Shown here piece by piece: positions 1 to 9,987 of a stretch of 64,000 nt of DNA. Below the pieces are notes generated by a model that was not told where the DNA came from, searched no databases, and was given only the letters and a program-made list of their open reading frames with translations. Made by a program: the position numbers and the translations under genes. The DNA is from Pirellula sp. (GTDB lineage: Bacteria > Planctomycetota > Planctomycetia > Pirellulales > PNKZ01): the NCBI GenBank assembly GCA_013822735.1, contig PNKZ01000001.1, positions 1-64,000 of the forward strand, written 5' to 3'. Each line of letters opens with the position of its first letter. Positions within the stretch are counted from its first letter, which is position 1.

Positions 1-882
1 GTCGGCTTCGTATCCATCGGTCGAGCGGCGGAGCTACCCCTCCATGCCGATGACTCAAAAATCATTCAGCAGATTGCCTCTGCAGCCGGACTCGATGCAG
101 AGCCCGAATTGAACCCGAAACAAGGATGGCCGAACCTGAAAGGCGAACTAACGGTCCGCCTTTCTTCTAAGGAAGGAAAGCGAGTGCTTCTGATGGGGCA
201 CGATGCGTCCGGGCGCGTAACGAAACTGATCGGCAACGGGCCGCTGTTGACGAACGAAGCGTTCGCCGGGCTTGTGAACTTGACCGAATTGCGCTCCATT
301 CGCATCGATCACAACACGCCTGCTCCCGGTAGCGGCGGCGACTTGGAGCAATATGACGGCTCAGGTCTCGCGGCCTTGGCCGATTCGAAGCTCGAAGAAA
401 TCAAGATCGGCCACGCCTTCGATGACGACGGTATGGCCGCCCTGGCGAAGATCAAATCGTTGCGCTCGGCAACGATCGGCCACAGTCGGGCGACCGACGC
501 GGGCATTAAGCACTTTGCGAAGCATCCGAATCTCGAAGAGTTTCATATTAGCCCGCAGGCGCGGCCGAACCGCGTCACCAACGAGTGCCTGCCGGCCTTG
601 GCGACGATACCGAAACTGAAGCGACTCGGCCTTCATGAGACGTTCGTAACTTACGACGGAGGGCTCGAACACTTGAAGGGGCTCAACGGAACGCTCGAAT
701 TCGTTTCTTTCAAGAACGCGCTGGTGTTGCCCGCCGACGTCGAGAAACTGAAAACGGATCACCCGGGCCTGAAAATCGAAACATCGACGTCCGCAGAAAT
801 TCTCGCCGCTCCCAACAGTCGCGGCGTGCTCAAATGGGCTTCACCGGAGGCTGTAAAGTGGCTACAGGCGGGTGGTCAATAG
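1..882 (+). CDS. Leucine-rich-repeat-like protein, 5' end missing
   Basis: The ORF track starts this protein at a TTG at 109, but the same frame stays open back to base 1, so the gene most likely begins outside the window and about 293 residues are visible. The protein consists of irregular LRR-like units, each with a short strand after an Ala/Leu helix, such as LEEIKIGHAFDDDGMAAL and LEEFHISP. Planctomycetes encode many such LRR proteins, usually of unknown binding role. It ends at a TAG inside the start of the GH43 gene, and the 25-bp overlap suggests one transcript. Domain identity is judged by repeat rhythm only, so the family call is moderate and the function unknown. Confidence 0.6.
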   Translation, partial: VGFVSIGRAAELPLHADDSKIIQQIASAAGLDAEPELNPKQGWPNLKGELTVRLSSKEGKRVLLMGHDASGRVTKLIGNGPLLTNEAFAGLVNLTELRSIRIDHNTPAPGSGGDLEQYDGSGLAALADSKLEEIKIGHAFDDDGMAALAKIKSLRSATIGHSRATDAGIKHFAKHPNLEEFHISPQARPNRVTNECLPALATIPKLKRLGLHETFVTYDGGLEHLKGLNGTLEFVSFKNALVLPADVEKLKTDHPGLKIETSTSAEILAAPNSRGVLKWASPEAVKWLQAGGQ

Positions 883-2366
883 CTTTGTTCAGCACTATTG
901 AACGTCTTATCGCACTCGTTGCCCTATGCGCGTCGGCGACGACGTTAATCGCCGCCGGTCCGACGGAGGCGCGGCCGTTGTTGGTCGGCGATTGGCCCGA
1001 CCCGACGATTTGTCGTGACGGCGACGATTACTACCTGACGCATAGTAGCGGACCGTTTCGTCCGGCAATTCTCGTTTGGCACTCGCGCGATTTGCAAACG
1101 TGGAAGCCGCTCGCTCACGCACTTCCCCGCCAAGTGGGCAACATTTGGGTCTCCGAAATCACGAAGATTGGCGATCTGTTTCACATCTACTACTCGGCGA
1201 ACTTGCAGGTGTACGTCGTCACGGCAAAAGCGCCGGCCGGGCCCTGGTCGAAACCACAGGTCGTGGAAGTTGCTCGCGACCTCGATGTCGGACATGTCGC
1301 CGACGACGACGGTCGCCGGTTTCTGTTCTCGAGCGGCGGAAAGGTCGCGGAGCTTGATGACTCAGGAACACGCTTGATCGGTGAGAAAAGCCGAGTTCAT
1401 GAACCATGGCCGATCCCCGCTACGTGGGCCATTGAATGCCAATGTCTCGAAAGCCCGCGCATTGAACGCCGCGGCGAGTGGTTTCACATGTTCGCGGCCG
1501 AAGGAGGCACGTTCGGTCCGGCCACGGCACACATGGTGATTGCGGCACGAGCGAAACATCCGCTAGGGCCATGGGAAAACGCTCCGCATAATCCTTTGAT
1601 TCATACTTATGAGCGCGACGAGGCGTGGTGGACCAAGGGCCACGGCGATCTCATCGAAGGTCCCGACGGACAGTGGTGGTGCGTGCTGCATGGACATCGG
1701 GCTCATCATCGCACCTTGGGACGCTCGACCATCATCGAGCCCATCGAGTGGACCGAAGATGGCTGGCCAAAGGTGCAGAAGCAATGGCCGGCGAGTTGGG
1801 GAAATGCGCGCAACCAGATGCCGATGAGCGATAACTTCGACGGCCCGGCACTCGGCATTCAATGGCAGTTTCACGGCAACTACGATCCGCAGCGTTTCCG
1901 TTTCGAGAAGGGTGCGCTCATCTTGCAGTCACGAGGCGACTCCGCAGGAAACTCCGAGCCGATGTGCGTCATGCCGCGCGATGAAGCTTACGAGATCGAA
2001 GCCGATATCGAGCTCGGTCCCGACACGACGGCCGGATTGATGCTCTTTGCTACGCCCGAACTGCACGTCGGCTTGGAGTTTACGCCGGACGGCGTTCTGC
2101 GCCGTGTGACGCCCGGCATGAAACAGTACAAGTGGGCGAAAAACGTCGCCGTCGCGCCGAAGCGAATCAGCCTCCGTATTACCAATTGCCATGAAGACGT
2201 AGCCCTCAGCTATCGCGATTCGCAAGGCGCATGGCAATCGCTTGCGCCGGGCTACGCGATCGACCGTATGGGAGAAGCTCTCAGCGGTGTCCGAGCGGCC
2301 CTGTTCGCTCATGGGACCGGTTTTGTTCGCATCGAAGCATTTCGCTATCGAGCCCTGGAAAAGTAA
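858..2366 (+). CDS. Secreted glycoside hydrolase family 43-type protein
   Basis: Family 43 enzymes are inverting five-blade beta-propeller glycosidases, commonly arabinofuranosidases or xylosidases. The mature N-terminus carries the hallmark GDWPDPTICRDGDDYYLTHS, whose Asp is the expected catalytic base. VGHVADDDGR fits the pKa-modulating Asp region and CLESPRI the general-acid Glu. A beta-sandwich-like C-terminal part follows (about residues 330-500). I prefer the GTG at 858 over the ATG at 834 because a strong GGAGG lies 7 nt upstream. The resulting N-terminus is a Sec-type signal sequence ending near LIAAGPTEA. It overlaps the LRR gene and is followed after 5 bp by a sulfatase, so the three may be one operon. 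Substrate cannot be told from sequence. Confidence 0.85.
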   Translation: MATGGWSIALFSTIERLIALVALCASATTLIAAGPTEARPLLVGDWPDPTICRDGDDYYLTHSSGPFRPAILVWHSRDLQTWKPLAHALPRQVGNIWVSEITKIGDLFHIYYSANLQVYVVTAKAPAGPWSKPQVVEVARDLDVGHVADDDGRRFLFSSGGKVAELDDSGTRLIGEKSRVHEPWPIPATWAIECQCLESPRIERRGEWFHMFAAEGGTFGPATAHMVIAARAKHPLGPWENAPHNPLIHTYERDEAWWTKGHGDLIEGPDGQWWCVLHGHRAHHRTLGRSTIIEPIEWTEDGWPKVQKQWPASWGNARNQMPMSDNFDGPALGIQWQFHGNYDPQRFRFEKGALILQSRGDSAGNSEPMCVMPRDEAYEIEADIELGPDTTAGLMLFATPELHVGLEFTPDGVLRRVTPGMKQYKWAKNVAVAPKRISLRITNCHEDVALSYRDSQGAWQSLAPGYAIDRMGEALSGVRAALFAHGTGFVRIEAFRYRALEK

Positions 2367-2371
2367 ACGTA

Positions 2372-3976
2372 ATGTTACCGACCTTGCAAATTTCCGACGC
2401 GCGCACCAACATCCGGCCAAAGGTCTTTTGCTCGGCCGTCATTGCCGTCGCGACGATTTTCGGTGGTAACGCGCCTGCCGCCGAGCGACCGAATATCGTT
2501 CTGATAATGGCGGACGACATGGGCTACGGCGATCTCGGTTGCTTTGGCGGCGAGATGACGACACCGCATCTCGACGGTCTGGCGGCGCGGGGTGTGCGCT
2601 GGACGCAGTTCTACAACGCAGCCCAATGTTGTCCGACGCGGGCGGCACTCATGACCGGCATGTATTCGCATCAGGCCGGCGTCGGCGACATGATCGACGG
2701 GCATTCCAAAGCGACCCGCGAGGCGGCGGCGAGCCCGCAATACACTACCGAATTGAAGCACAACGCCTTGACGATCGCCGAGCAACTTCGGCCCGGCGGA
2801 TACCAGACGTTCATGACGGGCAAATGGCATCTCGGTTACGACGACGGCGAGCGGCCGGTTCATCGCGGTTTTGACCGTTACTTCGGGATCATCGGCGGAG
2901 CCGACAGTTATTGGCAACCCAAGTCGTTACGGGAGGATGATCGACCGGTTCAAGTTGACCCCAAGAACTTCTACGCGACCAATGCATTTACCGATTACGC
3001 GATGCGGTTCGTCCGCGAACGCGATCCGGAGCGCCCCTTTTTCTTGTATCTCGCCTACAACGCACCGCATTCGCCGTTGCATGCTCGCGATGAAGAGGTT
3101 GAGCAGATCGGCAATCGCTATGCCGTCGGTTGGGACGTTGTCCGTCGCCGCCGATTCGAGCGGATGAAAGAACTCGGCATTTTGCCGTCGAATGCCATAC
3201 TGCCGTCGGCGGATGCCGGCAGCCATTCGTGGGAGTCGGAGCCCGACAAACCGAAGCGGATTGAGCGGATGACTAAGTACGCCGCAATCGTCGAACGGAT
3301 GGACTGGAACATCGGACGTCTGCTCAAGCTTCTCGATGAACAAAAGATTGCGGATGACACGCTCATCGTCTTTCTCAGCGACAACGGGGCTTGGGCCAGC
3401 GAAGCCACATACGGCCACGATTGGGCCGAGGCCGCGTCACCGTTTCGGTACTTCAAGACTTGGACGCACGAAGGGGGCGTCCGCACGCCGCTGATCGTCA
3501 GTTGGCCGCGGCGTCTTGCTGATCGCGGTCGCATCGAACGGAAACGCTACGGTCACATCATTGATCTACTGCCGACGTTCTTAGCGGCCGCCGGATCGGC
3601 TCCCGTCGCGACCGGAGGAGCACTGCCGATCGTAGGCCGCAATCTGTTGCCCGCTTGGACGACGCCCAATGACGTTGTCGATGTGCCGGTGTATTGGGAA
3701 CGGCTTGGGCACGGCGCACTACGCGACGGCGACTGGAAGATCGTCCGCGTATTCAATTCGGGTGGCAACGCCGTGCAACCGGCGAAACGGACTGGTGCCT
3801 GGGAACTGTATAACCTTGCCGACGACCCGACGGAATCTCGTAATCTGGCGAATGTTCATCCAGACCGTGTGAGCAAGATGCAATCGCAATACGATGACTG
3901 GCAACGGAGCGTCGGCGTCGTCGATCGTGAAATCATTCTGAAAAGAATTGCCGAACTCGGCCTAACCAATGAATAG
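2372..3976 (+). CDS. Secreted sulfatase (CCPTR active site)
   Basis: An alkaline-phosphatase-superfamily sulfatase of 534 residues. The formylglycine signature reads CCPTRAALMTG (target Cys about residue 86), and the metal-binding start NIVLIMADDMGYGD lies at about 41-54. The remaining sulfatase blocks FMTGKWHLGY, LSDNGAWASE and GGVRTPLIVSWP follow in the usual order. The track start at 2231 lies inside the GH43 gene; the ATG at 2372 gives a clean signal peptide ending at about APAAERPN. Activity needs a formylglycine-generating enzyme, not encoded here. Next to GH43, a role in desulfating a sulfated polysaccharide is the natural inference. Confidence 0.9.
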   Translation: MLPTLQISDARTNIRPKVFCSAVIAVATIFGGNAPAAERPNIVLIMADDMGYGDLGCFGGEMTTPHLDGLAARGVRWTQFYNAAQCCPTRAALMTGMYSHQAGVGDMIDGHSKATREAAASPQYTTELKHNALTIAEQLRPGGYQTFMTGKWHLGYDDGERPVHRGFDRYFGIIGGADSYWQPKSLREDDRPVQVDPKNFYATNAFTDYAMRFVRERDPERPFFLYLAYNAPHSPLHARDEEVEQIGNRYAVGWDVVRRRRFERMKELGILPSNAILPSADAGSHSWESEPDKPKRIERMTKYAAIVERMDWNIGRLLKLLDEQKIADDTLIVFLSDNGAWASEATYGHDWAEAASPFRYFKTWTHEGGVRTPLIVSWPRRLADRGRIERKRYGHIIDLLPTFLAAAGSAPVATGGALPIVGRNLLPAWTTPNDVVDVPVYWERLGHGALRDGDWKIVRVFNSGGNAVQPAKRTGAWELYNLADDPTESRNLANVHPDRVSKMQSQYDDWQRSVGVVDREIILKRIAELGLTNE

Positions 3977-3998
3977 AGTACGCCCATGAACATGCGCG

Positions 3999-4436
3999 AT
4001 GAGCGACTCGATCGGAATGACTATTCGATCACCACTTCTGGCGGACTATCTGAATATGCTGGGACTACGGTTATTCGGTCTTACCGGTCGCGTTGCAAAG
4101 CAACTACTGGAGTTGGCACGCCCGATGTTGGAGTCGCTAATTCACGAAGTGACTGGTGTGAAGGCGCTTTGTATGCACCACGACATCAGCACCGTGACCG
4201 CTGAGGAAATTGTCGTCTCCAAGGCTCTCGCCACATCAAGTAGCTTAGGGTCCGTGCCATCGCGGTACTTCGCCGTCTCGATATGTGCTTCGATAAGCAC
4301 GCGCTGCGCTCCGTCCAAGAGCCAGTGGCGGCAACCGAAGCCCCGGGACGACGCTTCAAACGGAACAGTGCCGTCCGTTCGGAACGACGCAAACGATCTC
4401 CCCCGAGTTCGCAACCACGCCACGGAACGAGGATGA
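3999..4436 (+). pseudogene. Probable DUF2294 C-terminal fragment
   Basis: Roughly residues 24-73 of this frame (ARPMLESLIHEVTGV, CMHHDISTVTAEEIVV) resemble the C-terminal half of DUF2294 proteins, which carry a RPxLExLIxExTGxKVxxxHxDIST pattern. The N-terminal part of the family is missing and the frame then runs into unrelated sequence, so this looks like a decayed remnant. No ribosome binding site is evident. From 4231 to the OprP porin at 4668 I see no recognisable gene; the antisense ORF 4142-4729 matches nothing I know. The family call is from memory of the motif. Confidence 0.4.
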
Positions 4437-4667
4437 CCAACATGGCATGGTGTGTCATTTAGACGCGCGTGCGGTATCGCACTTCGCCCTCGGTTGATAA
4501 GAGATGGATCTTGCAAGCAGGGAATCTTAGCGGCCGATGAGCGCGACATCTGCGTCGGCATACCAGACGTTGCGCTTTCGCTAATCGCTCCATCTGGTGC
4601 AACCGATATTATCGTTACGACGTTCTTGAAAGCGCACGCATGGTCCTCATGTTGACTCAGTTCTACC

Positions 4668-6059
4668 TTGAGCACTTTCTCCACAGCAGTTGCCCGAGTC
4701 TGTCTGGCGACGTTCTTGTTTGTCGCCATCTGTGGAGCACTCCGCGCTCAAGTCGTCGATCCCATCGAATTGAACGGCGAGAAACAAGATTTAGCTGACG
4801 TCGCGGCAGGGCCGCAGCTTCCCGTCGACGTTATTACGGACCGATCCACTCCACCTGCCTCGATCTCGACGGCGCCTCCGGTTCCGGCGTTCAGTGCCGG
4901 CTACGACAACGGGATCTTCCTCAGGCTGAAGAAGAATAACGACTCGTTTGAGTTGAAGACGAACCTTCGTACTCAATTCCGCCAAGTGTCGTTTAGTCGG
5001 AATGAAGACAGCTGGACGGATAATGCGGGAGTCGTGCGGCCGATTCAAAACCGTGAGGCATTCGATATTGAGCGAGCACGCTTGATTCTTTCAGGACATG
5101 CGTTCACGCCCAAATTCAAGTACTTCTTGCAGATGGATGGGGACACCGATAGCCGGCACGTTCTCTCCTTTCTCGATTGCTGGTTTGCTTGGCACTTTTC
5201 GGATGCATTTGAAATCCAATTCGGCAAGCGAAAAGTGCCCGGCACACGGAACTGGATGCTCGGCGCTTTCGACACGCGTCTGGCCGACCGCCCGTTTTCC
5301 AACGAATTTTTTCGTCCGAGCCGTACGACCGGCATATGGCTCGTCGGAGATCCGACGGCTACCACGCACTATGAATTGATGGTGGGGCAGGGATACAACA
5401 CCGAGGGGCTGACGCCGTCGGAAACCGGTGATGATGTCGCCGTTGCCGGCACCTCTTGGTGGAATGTCATCGGCGACTATGGTCCGGCGCGCCCCACCGA
5501 CTTCGAGATGCATGACAATCTAGCGGTCCGCGTCGGCTCTTCTTGGGTCTCTTCCAACGAAGGAACGCCCGGCCGTCAGTTGGAAGAAGCCGACTTCCTT
5601 CGCCTCACCGACGGCACACGTCTCACGGAGACCGGCGCCTTGGCGCCCGGCACTACGGTGCAGGGCTTCGATGTTTCGCTGTTTGCAATCGACGCCGCAT
5701 TCAAATATCGAGGCTGGAGCGCAAATGCCGAGTACTTCTGGCGCTCCGTGACGGATCTGAAGGCGAATTTGCCGGTACCGTCCGTAGGACTTCAGCAGGG
5801 TTTCTACGTTGAGGGAGGGTTCTTCGTACTCCCTCAACAATTCGAACTCAACTCCCAAGTTGCATGTGTGACCGGCAGATTGGGATCGACCATGAGTTAC
5901 GCGACCGGGTTTTCATACTATCCGCTTAAATCGCAGAACTTGAAGTTGACCATTGATACGACCTTCATCAATGGAAGTCCGGTCAACAGTACCGGCGCCG
6001 ATATTTTGGTCGGTGATTCCGGGGTTCTCGTTCGAACCCAACTACAGGCATTGTTCTAA
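4668..6059 (+). CDS. OprP/OprO-type outer-membrane porin
   Basis: A 463-residue secreted beta-barrel protein. It starts at a TTG and has a signal peptide ending near ICGALRAQ. The barrel begins with a long acidic turn region (NDSFELKTNLRTQFRQVSF), typical of phosphate-selective porins O and P. Alternating hydrophobic strands with aromatic girdles follow (FLQMDGDTDS, IQFGKRKVPGTRNWM), and the protein ends on the amphipathic strand TQLQALF with a terminal Phe, as expected for BAM-dependent barrels. Planctomycetes use such porins for anions and other small solutes; specificity is not predictable. It is the first of three porin-type genes in a row. The start codon is uncertain because no good ribosome binding site precedes it. 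Confidence 0.8.
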   Translation: MSTFSTAVARVCLATFLFVAICGALRAQVVDPIELNGEKQDLADVAAGPQLPVDVITDRSTPPASISTAPPVPAFSAGYDNGIFLRLKKNNDSFELKTNLRTQFRQVSFSRNEDSWTDNAGVVRPIQNREAFDIERARLILSGHAFTPKFKYFLQMDGDTDSRHVLSFLDCWFAWHFSDAFEIQFGKRKVPGTRNWMLGAFDTRLADRPFSNEFFRPSRTTGIWLVGDPTATTHYELMVGQGYNTEGLTPSETGDDVAVAGTSWWNVIGDYGPARPTDFEMHDNLAVRVGSSWVSSNEGTPGRQLEEADFLRLTDGTRLTETGALAPGTTVQGFDVSLFAIDAAFKYRGWSANAEYFWRSVTDLKANLPVPSVGLQQGFYVEGGFFVLPQQFELNSQVACVTGRLGSTMSYATGFSYYPLKSQNLKLTIDTTFINGSPVNSTGADILVGDSGVLVRTQLQALF

Positions 6060-6562
6060 AAGCAATTCTTCACTGCTTGCGCCGAGCGCTTGCTATCTGC
6101 GCACTGCAATAGAAGCGCCACCACGGCTTGAGTGTGCTATTCCGCGCTCTGCGTTTCTAGGTGCGCACTTCGCTCTTCTTCGCTCACTGCACGCCCAGCA
6201 CACTCGCGGTTCTGTTTGATGGCCCGCCCTCTGCCTTCCATCGCAGACCGCTCTCATCATAAGGTGGCGCAAATACGCACACGTCCGTGCGTCGCATGAA
6301 GATTAGAAATCGTAAGTTGTCGCACGGTAGCAGTGTGCCTGAGTGTCACATGCAAATACGTCGACAATATCGAGTCTGTCAATTGCTCGGGGAACGGTCT
6401 TCAAAAATCGTGAGCAAATTACAGTTGCGAAAAATTGACTTGCTAGGGATTTGCAGGTCAAGCCGATCGTTCCTCTAGGGACCGGAGATGCCGGTCGGAT
6501 TGGGATGCGCCACAAGGATCGCAAAGATATTCTCGTTACACTTCGCCTGTACCTACGTCATC
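6060..6562. other. Intergenic stretch between two porin genes
   Basis: About 430-500 bp, depending on the start used for the next porin. No ORF here resembles a known protein and I see no clear promoter, terminator or repeat. The upstream ATG at 6488 has GGAG immediately adjacent but too close for normal spacing. Confidence 0.5.
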
Positions 6563-7963
6563 ATGTGCAAGTCGAACTTTAGATTACGTGCGTTCGTCGC
6601 GATCACGTTCCTTTGTCATTTCTTGCATGTGCACTTCCGCTCGGAATGCCTTGCCGGCGGCACGGTCGATAGCTGCTGTTCCCCGTGCGGTCCCGGCGAC
6701 TGCGGATCTTCCGCTTACTGCCAAAATGCCTGGGGCATCTGGACGCGGCCGACTTTGACGGGTGACTGGGGCGGAATTCGGACGGGCTTGCAAGAATCAG
6801 GAATCACGTTCGCCGGCCGGTCGACGCAATTTGGTTTCGGGGTCGCCGGCGGTGTCAACGCGCCGGCACCTCCGCCGCTCGGTCTTGGCGACACATTCAA
6901 GTACACGGGCCGCGGCGAATACGACCTGATCTTTGACCTCGAAAAATTCGGTGGATTGCCGCACGGCAAGTTGTTAGTGCGTGCGGAGCATTGGTACGGC
7001 GAATATGGAAACGTCTCACTGAATACCGGAGCGTTTGCTCCCGCCGTATTTGCCGCCGCCACCCCGCCTGCGACGAACGATCCGGGGGTTCCGTATATCA
7101 CGAACTTCTTATACACCCAACCGCTCTCGGAAGAGTTCGTCGTCTTCGCCGGTAAGAAAGACGTGCTGGGCGCAGCCGATCAAGATGAATTCGCCGGCGG
7201 CGACGGAACGGAACAATTCCTCAATCAGGCGCTCGTTGCCAATCCGGCATTTCTACTTGGATTGCCGTACACCTCGTTTACCACGGGCGTCGTGATGCCG
7301 CGAAGCTGGGGCGCGATGAGCGCGTACGTTTACGATCCCCAGGATCGCACGCGAGACTTCTTTAGCGTCGGAAACCTCTTCTCCAAGGGAATCATTGTAG
7401 GCGGCGAAGTGAAGGTTAAGACTAACTTCTTCGGACTCAATGGAGACCACCACGTAGGCGGCATGTGGAAGCATGTGGATCTCACGGATCTGAGTTTTGC
7501 TGAGCCCCCTCCAGGCGTGTATCCCGAACCGACGGTGCCCGGTTTTCCGACGCTCCCCGATTCATTTACGGTGTACTACGGCTTCGACCAATACTTGGTG
7601 CAATTCGCCGACGACCCAGAGCGCGGATACGGACTTTTCGGACGCGCCTCGATTAGCGATGGAAATCCGACTCCGGTCAGCTACTTCCTCAGCGCCGGCG
7701 TGGGCGGCTTCAGCCCTGTCGGGAGGCAACGTGGCGATAAGTTCGGAATCGGCTGGTACTATGTCGGTGCGAGCAATCAATTCGGCGCGATTCCTCAAGC
7801 CATTTTTGGTCCACGCAATGGAACCGGCGTCGAGGCTTACTACAACTTCCAAGTAACGCCCTGGCTGAATATCTCGCCGGACGTTCAGTACATCCTGCCG
7901 GAAGCCGGCGCGATCGCCGACGATGCATTTGTCTACGGCGTGCGGGCACATATGAAGCTCTAA
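6563..7963 (+). CDS. OprB-family carbohydrate-selective porin
   Basis: An outer-membrane porin of the OprB family, which admits mono- and oligosaccharides. After the signal peptide there is a Cys-rich linker (DSCCSPCGPGDCG). The family entry motif follows, with a tryptophan-rich segment ending in LTGDWGGIRTGLQESGI, then barrel strands such as GLFGRASISDGNP and GIGWYYVGAS, and an aromatic/leucine end (VRAHMKL). I prefer the ATG at 6563 because it places the hydrophobic core of the signal peptide correctly; the ATG at 6488 adds 25 residues with a second hydrophobic stretch. A frame-broken relative of its C-terminal third lies at 9404-9780. Confidence 0.85.
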   Translation: MCKSNFRLRAFVAITFLCHFLHVHFRSECLAGGTVDSCCSPCGPGDCGSSAYCQNAWGIWTRPTLTGDWGGIRTGLQESGITFAGRSTQFGFGVAGGVNAPAPPPLGLGDTFKYTGRGEYDLIFDLEKFGGLPHGKLLVRAEHWYGEYGNVSLNTGAFAPAVFAAATPPATNDPGVPYITNFLYTQPLSEEFVVFAGKKDVLGAADQDEFAGGDGTEQFLNQALVANPAFLLGLPYTSFTTGVVMPRSWGAMSAYVYDPQDRTRDFFSVGNLFSKGIIVGGEVKVKTNFFGLNGDHHVGGMWKHVDLTDLSFAEPPPGVYPEPTVPGFPTLPDSFTVYYGFDQYLVQFADDPERGYGLFGRASISDGNPTPVSYFLSAGVGGFSPVGRQRGDKFGIGWYYVGASNQFGAIPQAIFGPRNGTGVEAYYNFQVTPWLNISPDVQYILPEAGAIADDAFVYGVRAHMKL

Positions 7964-8093
7964 GAGTTCTACGGGTCACCATCGTGATACGTAGTCGAAG
8001 CGACGAAACGAGCGAACTTGATCCGTCGTGCCAGGCCGACATACAGCCTTGCGGATGCGTCTTCGAGGAAGTGCCGGGGAGGACGTGCTCCGG

Positions 8094-9338
8094 ATGATGA
8101 CTTCCGTTTTACGTACCATCATCATTTGCTTATCCGCCACAACGGCGCTCGCAGCGAGCGGCCTGAGCTTGCCGATCGAAGATTCTTCGGTGAGTAACGA
8201 CCGCGACGGGAATTTCCCGAGTTCGAGTGCAATTGCTGACGACGCGGAGACATCAGGTTTGCTCAGGAATTCGAGCGCCCGAAGTTGCGGTATTCAGATC
8301 GCACCGACCTATTACGGCGACGTATTCACCAACACGCGCGGCGGGATCTCGACGAACGACGCAACCCGTTACTTAGGGTTGCTGAATCTGTGGATAACGG
8401 CCGACTTCGAGAAGCTGCGATTGCCGCTGCCCGGCAGGTTTTCTCTCCTCGGTCAAAACACCCACGGTCAAGGCCTGACGGAGCACTTCATCGGTGATTC
8501 ATTGGTTCATAGCGACATCGACTCGTTTAGGAACATTACGCAGGTCGGTGAATATTGGTGGGAACTCGACGCGCTGGAGGAGGCCTTAACCGTTCGGCTC
8601 GGCAAACAGGACGTGAACACGGAGTTCGTCTACATGGACTCCGCCGCCGATTTCGTTCAATCCTCTTTTGAACTCTCTCCGGCCGAAGTCTTTCCCACGT
8701 ATCCCCACCAATCGATGGCGGCCGTCGCTCTATTGCAGCTCAATCAGTCGCTGCAGTTCAAGCTCGGCGTGTGGGATGCACTGGCACCTGCGGGAAGTTG
8801 GGGTGTCTCCGGCAATGGTACGATTTTCATCATCGGCGAACTGGAATACCGCTACGCGCTGAGAGAAGGCGCGTTACCCGGCGCAGCGGTAGTGAGCATC
8901 GCGAGGCTTTCCGAGGGTGAGTTGAACGGCAACGCGTTCGACGCGGTTCAAGGCGCCGCTCTGCAACTCGAACAAATGATTTACCGCGAGGATGCCAGCT
9001 CGCCACGCGACGCCCAAGGTTTGTCGACCTTCCTTGCATACTATCCTAGGTCGCTAGGCACTCGATTTCTTCCCAAGGCGTTTGGCGACCATTTCACGGG
9101 CGGCCTCATTTATCGGGGACTCGTTCCACACCGCGATGAAGATGTCCTGGGAGCCGGTCTCTCCTGGGTCGAGCTATTTCAAGGCGGGTCGAATCAAGAA
9201 ACCGTGGTGGAACTGTTCTACAAGGCGCAGCTCACACCTAAGCTCAGTGTCCAACCTGATCTGCAATACATCTCCACTCCATCGGGCATCTACCGAGACG
9301 CGCTCGTCGCCGGCATAAGGTTCCAATCCGACTTTTAG
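8094..9338 (+). CDS. OprB-like porin
   Basis: A secreted barrel protein of 414 residues. The signal peptide is MMTSVLRTIIICLSATTALA, which is why I move the start from 8028 to the tandem ATGs at 8094. Its barrel segments (LRLGKQDVNTEFV-type strand, VELFYKAQLTPKLSVQPDLQ) match the OprB pattern in which the last strands carry TPxLxVxPDLQY. The N-terminal half is more divergent than in the porin at 6563 and lacks the WGGIR block, so these two genes are distant relatives rather than a recent duplication. The final residue is Phe, as expected for outer-membrane insertion. Likely solute: sugar or sugar acid, by family only. Confidence 0.75.
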   Translation: MMTSVLRTIIICLSATTALAASGLSLPIEDSSVSNDRDGNFPSSSAIADDAETSGLLRNSSARSCGIQIAPTYYGDVFTNTRGGISTNDATRYLGLLNLWITADFEKLRLPLPGRFSLLGQNTHGQGLTEHFIGDSLVHSDIDSFRNITQVGEYWWELDALEEALTVRLGKQDVNTEFVYMDSAADFVQSSFELSPAEVFPTYPHQSMAAVALLQLNQSLQFKLGVWDALAPAGSWGVSGNGTIFIIGELEYRYALREGALPGAAVVSIARLSEGELNGNAFDAVQGAALQLEQMIYREDASSPRDAQGLSTFLAYYPRSLGTRFLPKAFGDHFTGGLIYRGLVPHRDEDVLGAGLSWVELFQGGSNQETVVELFYKAQLTPKLSVQPDLQYISTPSGIYRDALVAGIRFQSDF

Positions 9339-9403
9339 CAAGGTTCGGTCTCAATGTAACTCCGTAGACTTTCTTGCTGAACGGAATCGACGTAGGCGAC
9401 GTG

Positions 9404-9780
9404 CAGTACCGTCGGCTTCGATCAGTATTTGCGGCTTTATTCCGACGCGCCCCGCAAAGGCTGGGGCTTGTTCGGAAGGATGTCGCTCAGCGACGGAAAC
9501 CCGCTCCCATCCGGGGCTTCCTCAGCGCCGATAGCGCCATTCGCGCCGAAACGACAAGTGGGGCACCGACTGGTATTACGTCGGCGCGAGCGATCGATTC
9601 GGCGCTACGCCGCAGTTCTTGTTCGGGCCGCGCGACGTCACGGGCGTCGAACTATTCTACAAAGTCCAGGTCACGCGTTTCCTCAACGTCACTCCGGATA
9701 TTAAGTTCATCCGTCCGGAGGCGAGCGCGCCGGACGACAAGACGTTCGTCTACGGCCTGCGAGCCAATCTCTCCTGGTAA
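9404..9780 (+). pseudogene. Decayed OprB porin C-terminal fragment
   Basis: Three pieces of an OprB C-terminus are readable in different frames. GFDQYLRLYSDAPRKGWGLF through SDGNPLPS comes first, then a short GFLSADSAIRAE piece, then DKWGTDWYYVGASDRFGA through to VYGLRANLSW and a stop. These align in order with the last third of the intact porin at 6563-7963 (GFDQYLVQFADDPERGYGLF, GWYYVGASNQFGA, VYGVRAHMKL). At least two indels separate the frames and no N-terminal part exists, so this is a dead 3' remnant. Confidence 0.8.
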
Positions 9781-9786
9781 CACTCA

Positions 9787-9960
9787 AGGGATTTCCGAAC
9801 GTAACCCGGCTTCCATGTCTTTTGCAGCGCCGCTTCGGTGGGACGGTAAAGACGAATGATCACGAAGTATCCCTTGCCAGGCACGGTCGCGAGCCAGTAC
9901 CGTCCGGGGCTTTCGGCCCGAGGTAAAGGTCGGTGCCGCCGTAGGCGTCTGGACCGGCTT
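9787..9960 (-). pseudogene. Decayed DUF1214 C-terminal fragment
   Basis: On the minus strand, TDLYLGPKAPDG and, one frame over, WLATVPGKGYFVIIRLY and ALQKTWKPGYV correspond to the end of DUF1254/DUF1214 proteins. The intact neighbour reads DLYFGPKAPAGKESNWAPT and FRFYGPLPSLFDKTWVLPDV. A frameshift lies between the two pieces and nothing of the N-terminal 400 residues remains. It is tail-to-tail with the porin fragment and directly downstream of the intact DUF1254 gene, so it may be the stump of a lost tandem paralogue. Confidence 0.7.
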
Positions 9961-9987
9961 GTCCCGTAAACCGGGCGAGGGGACGGG

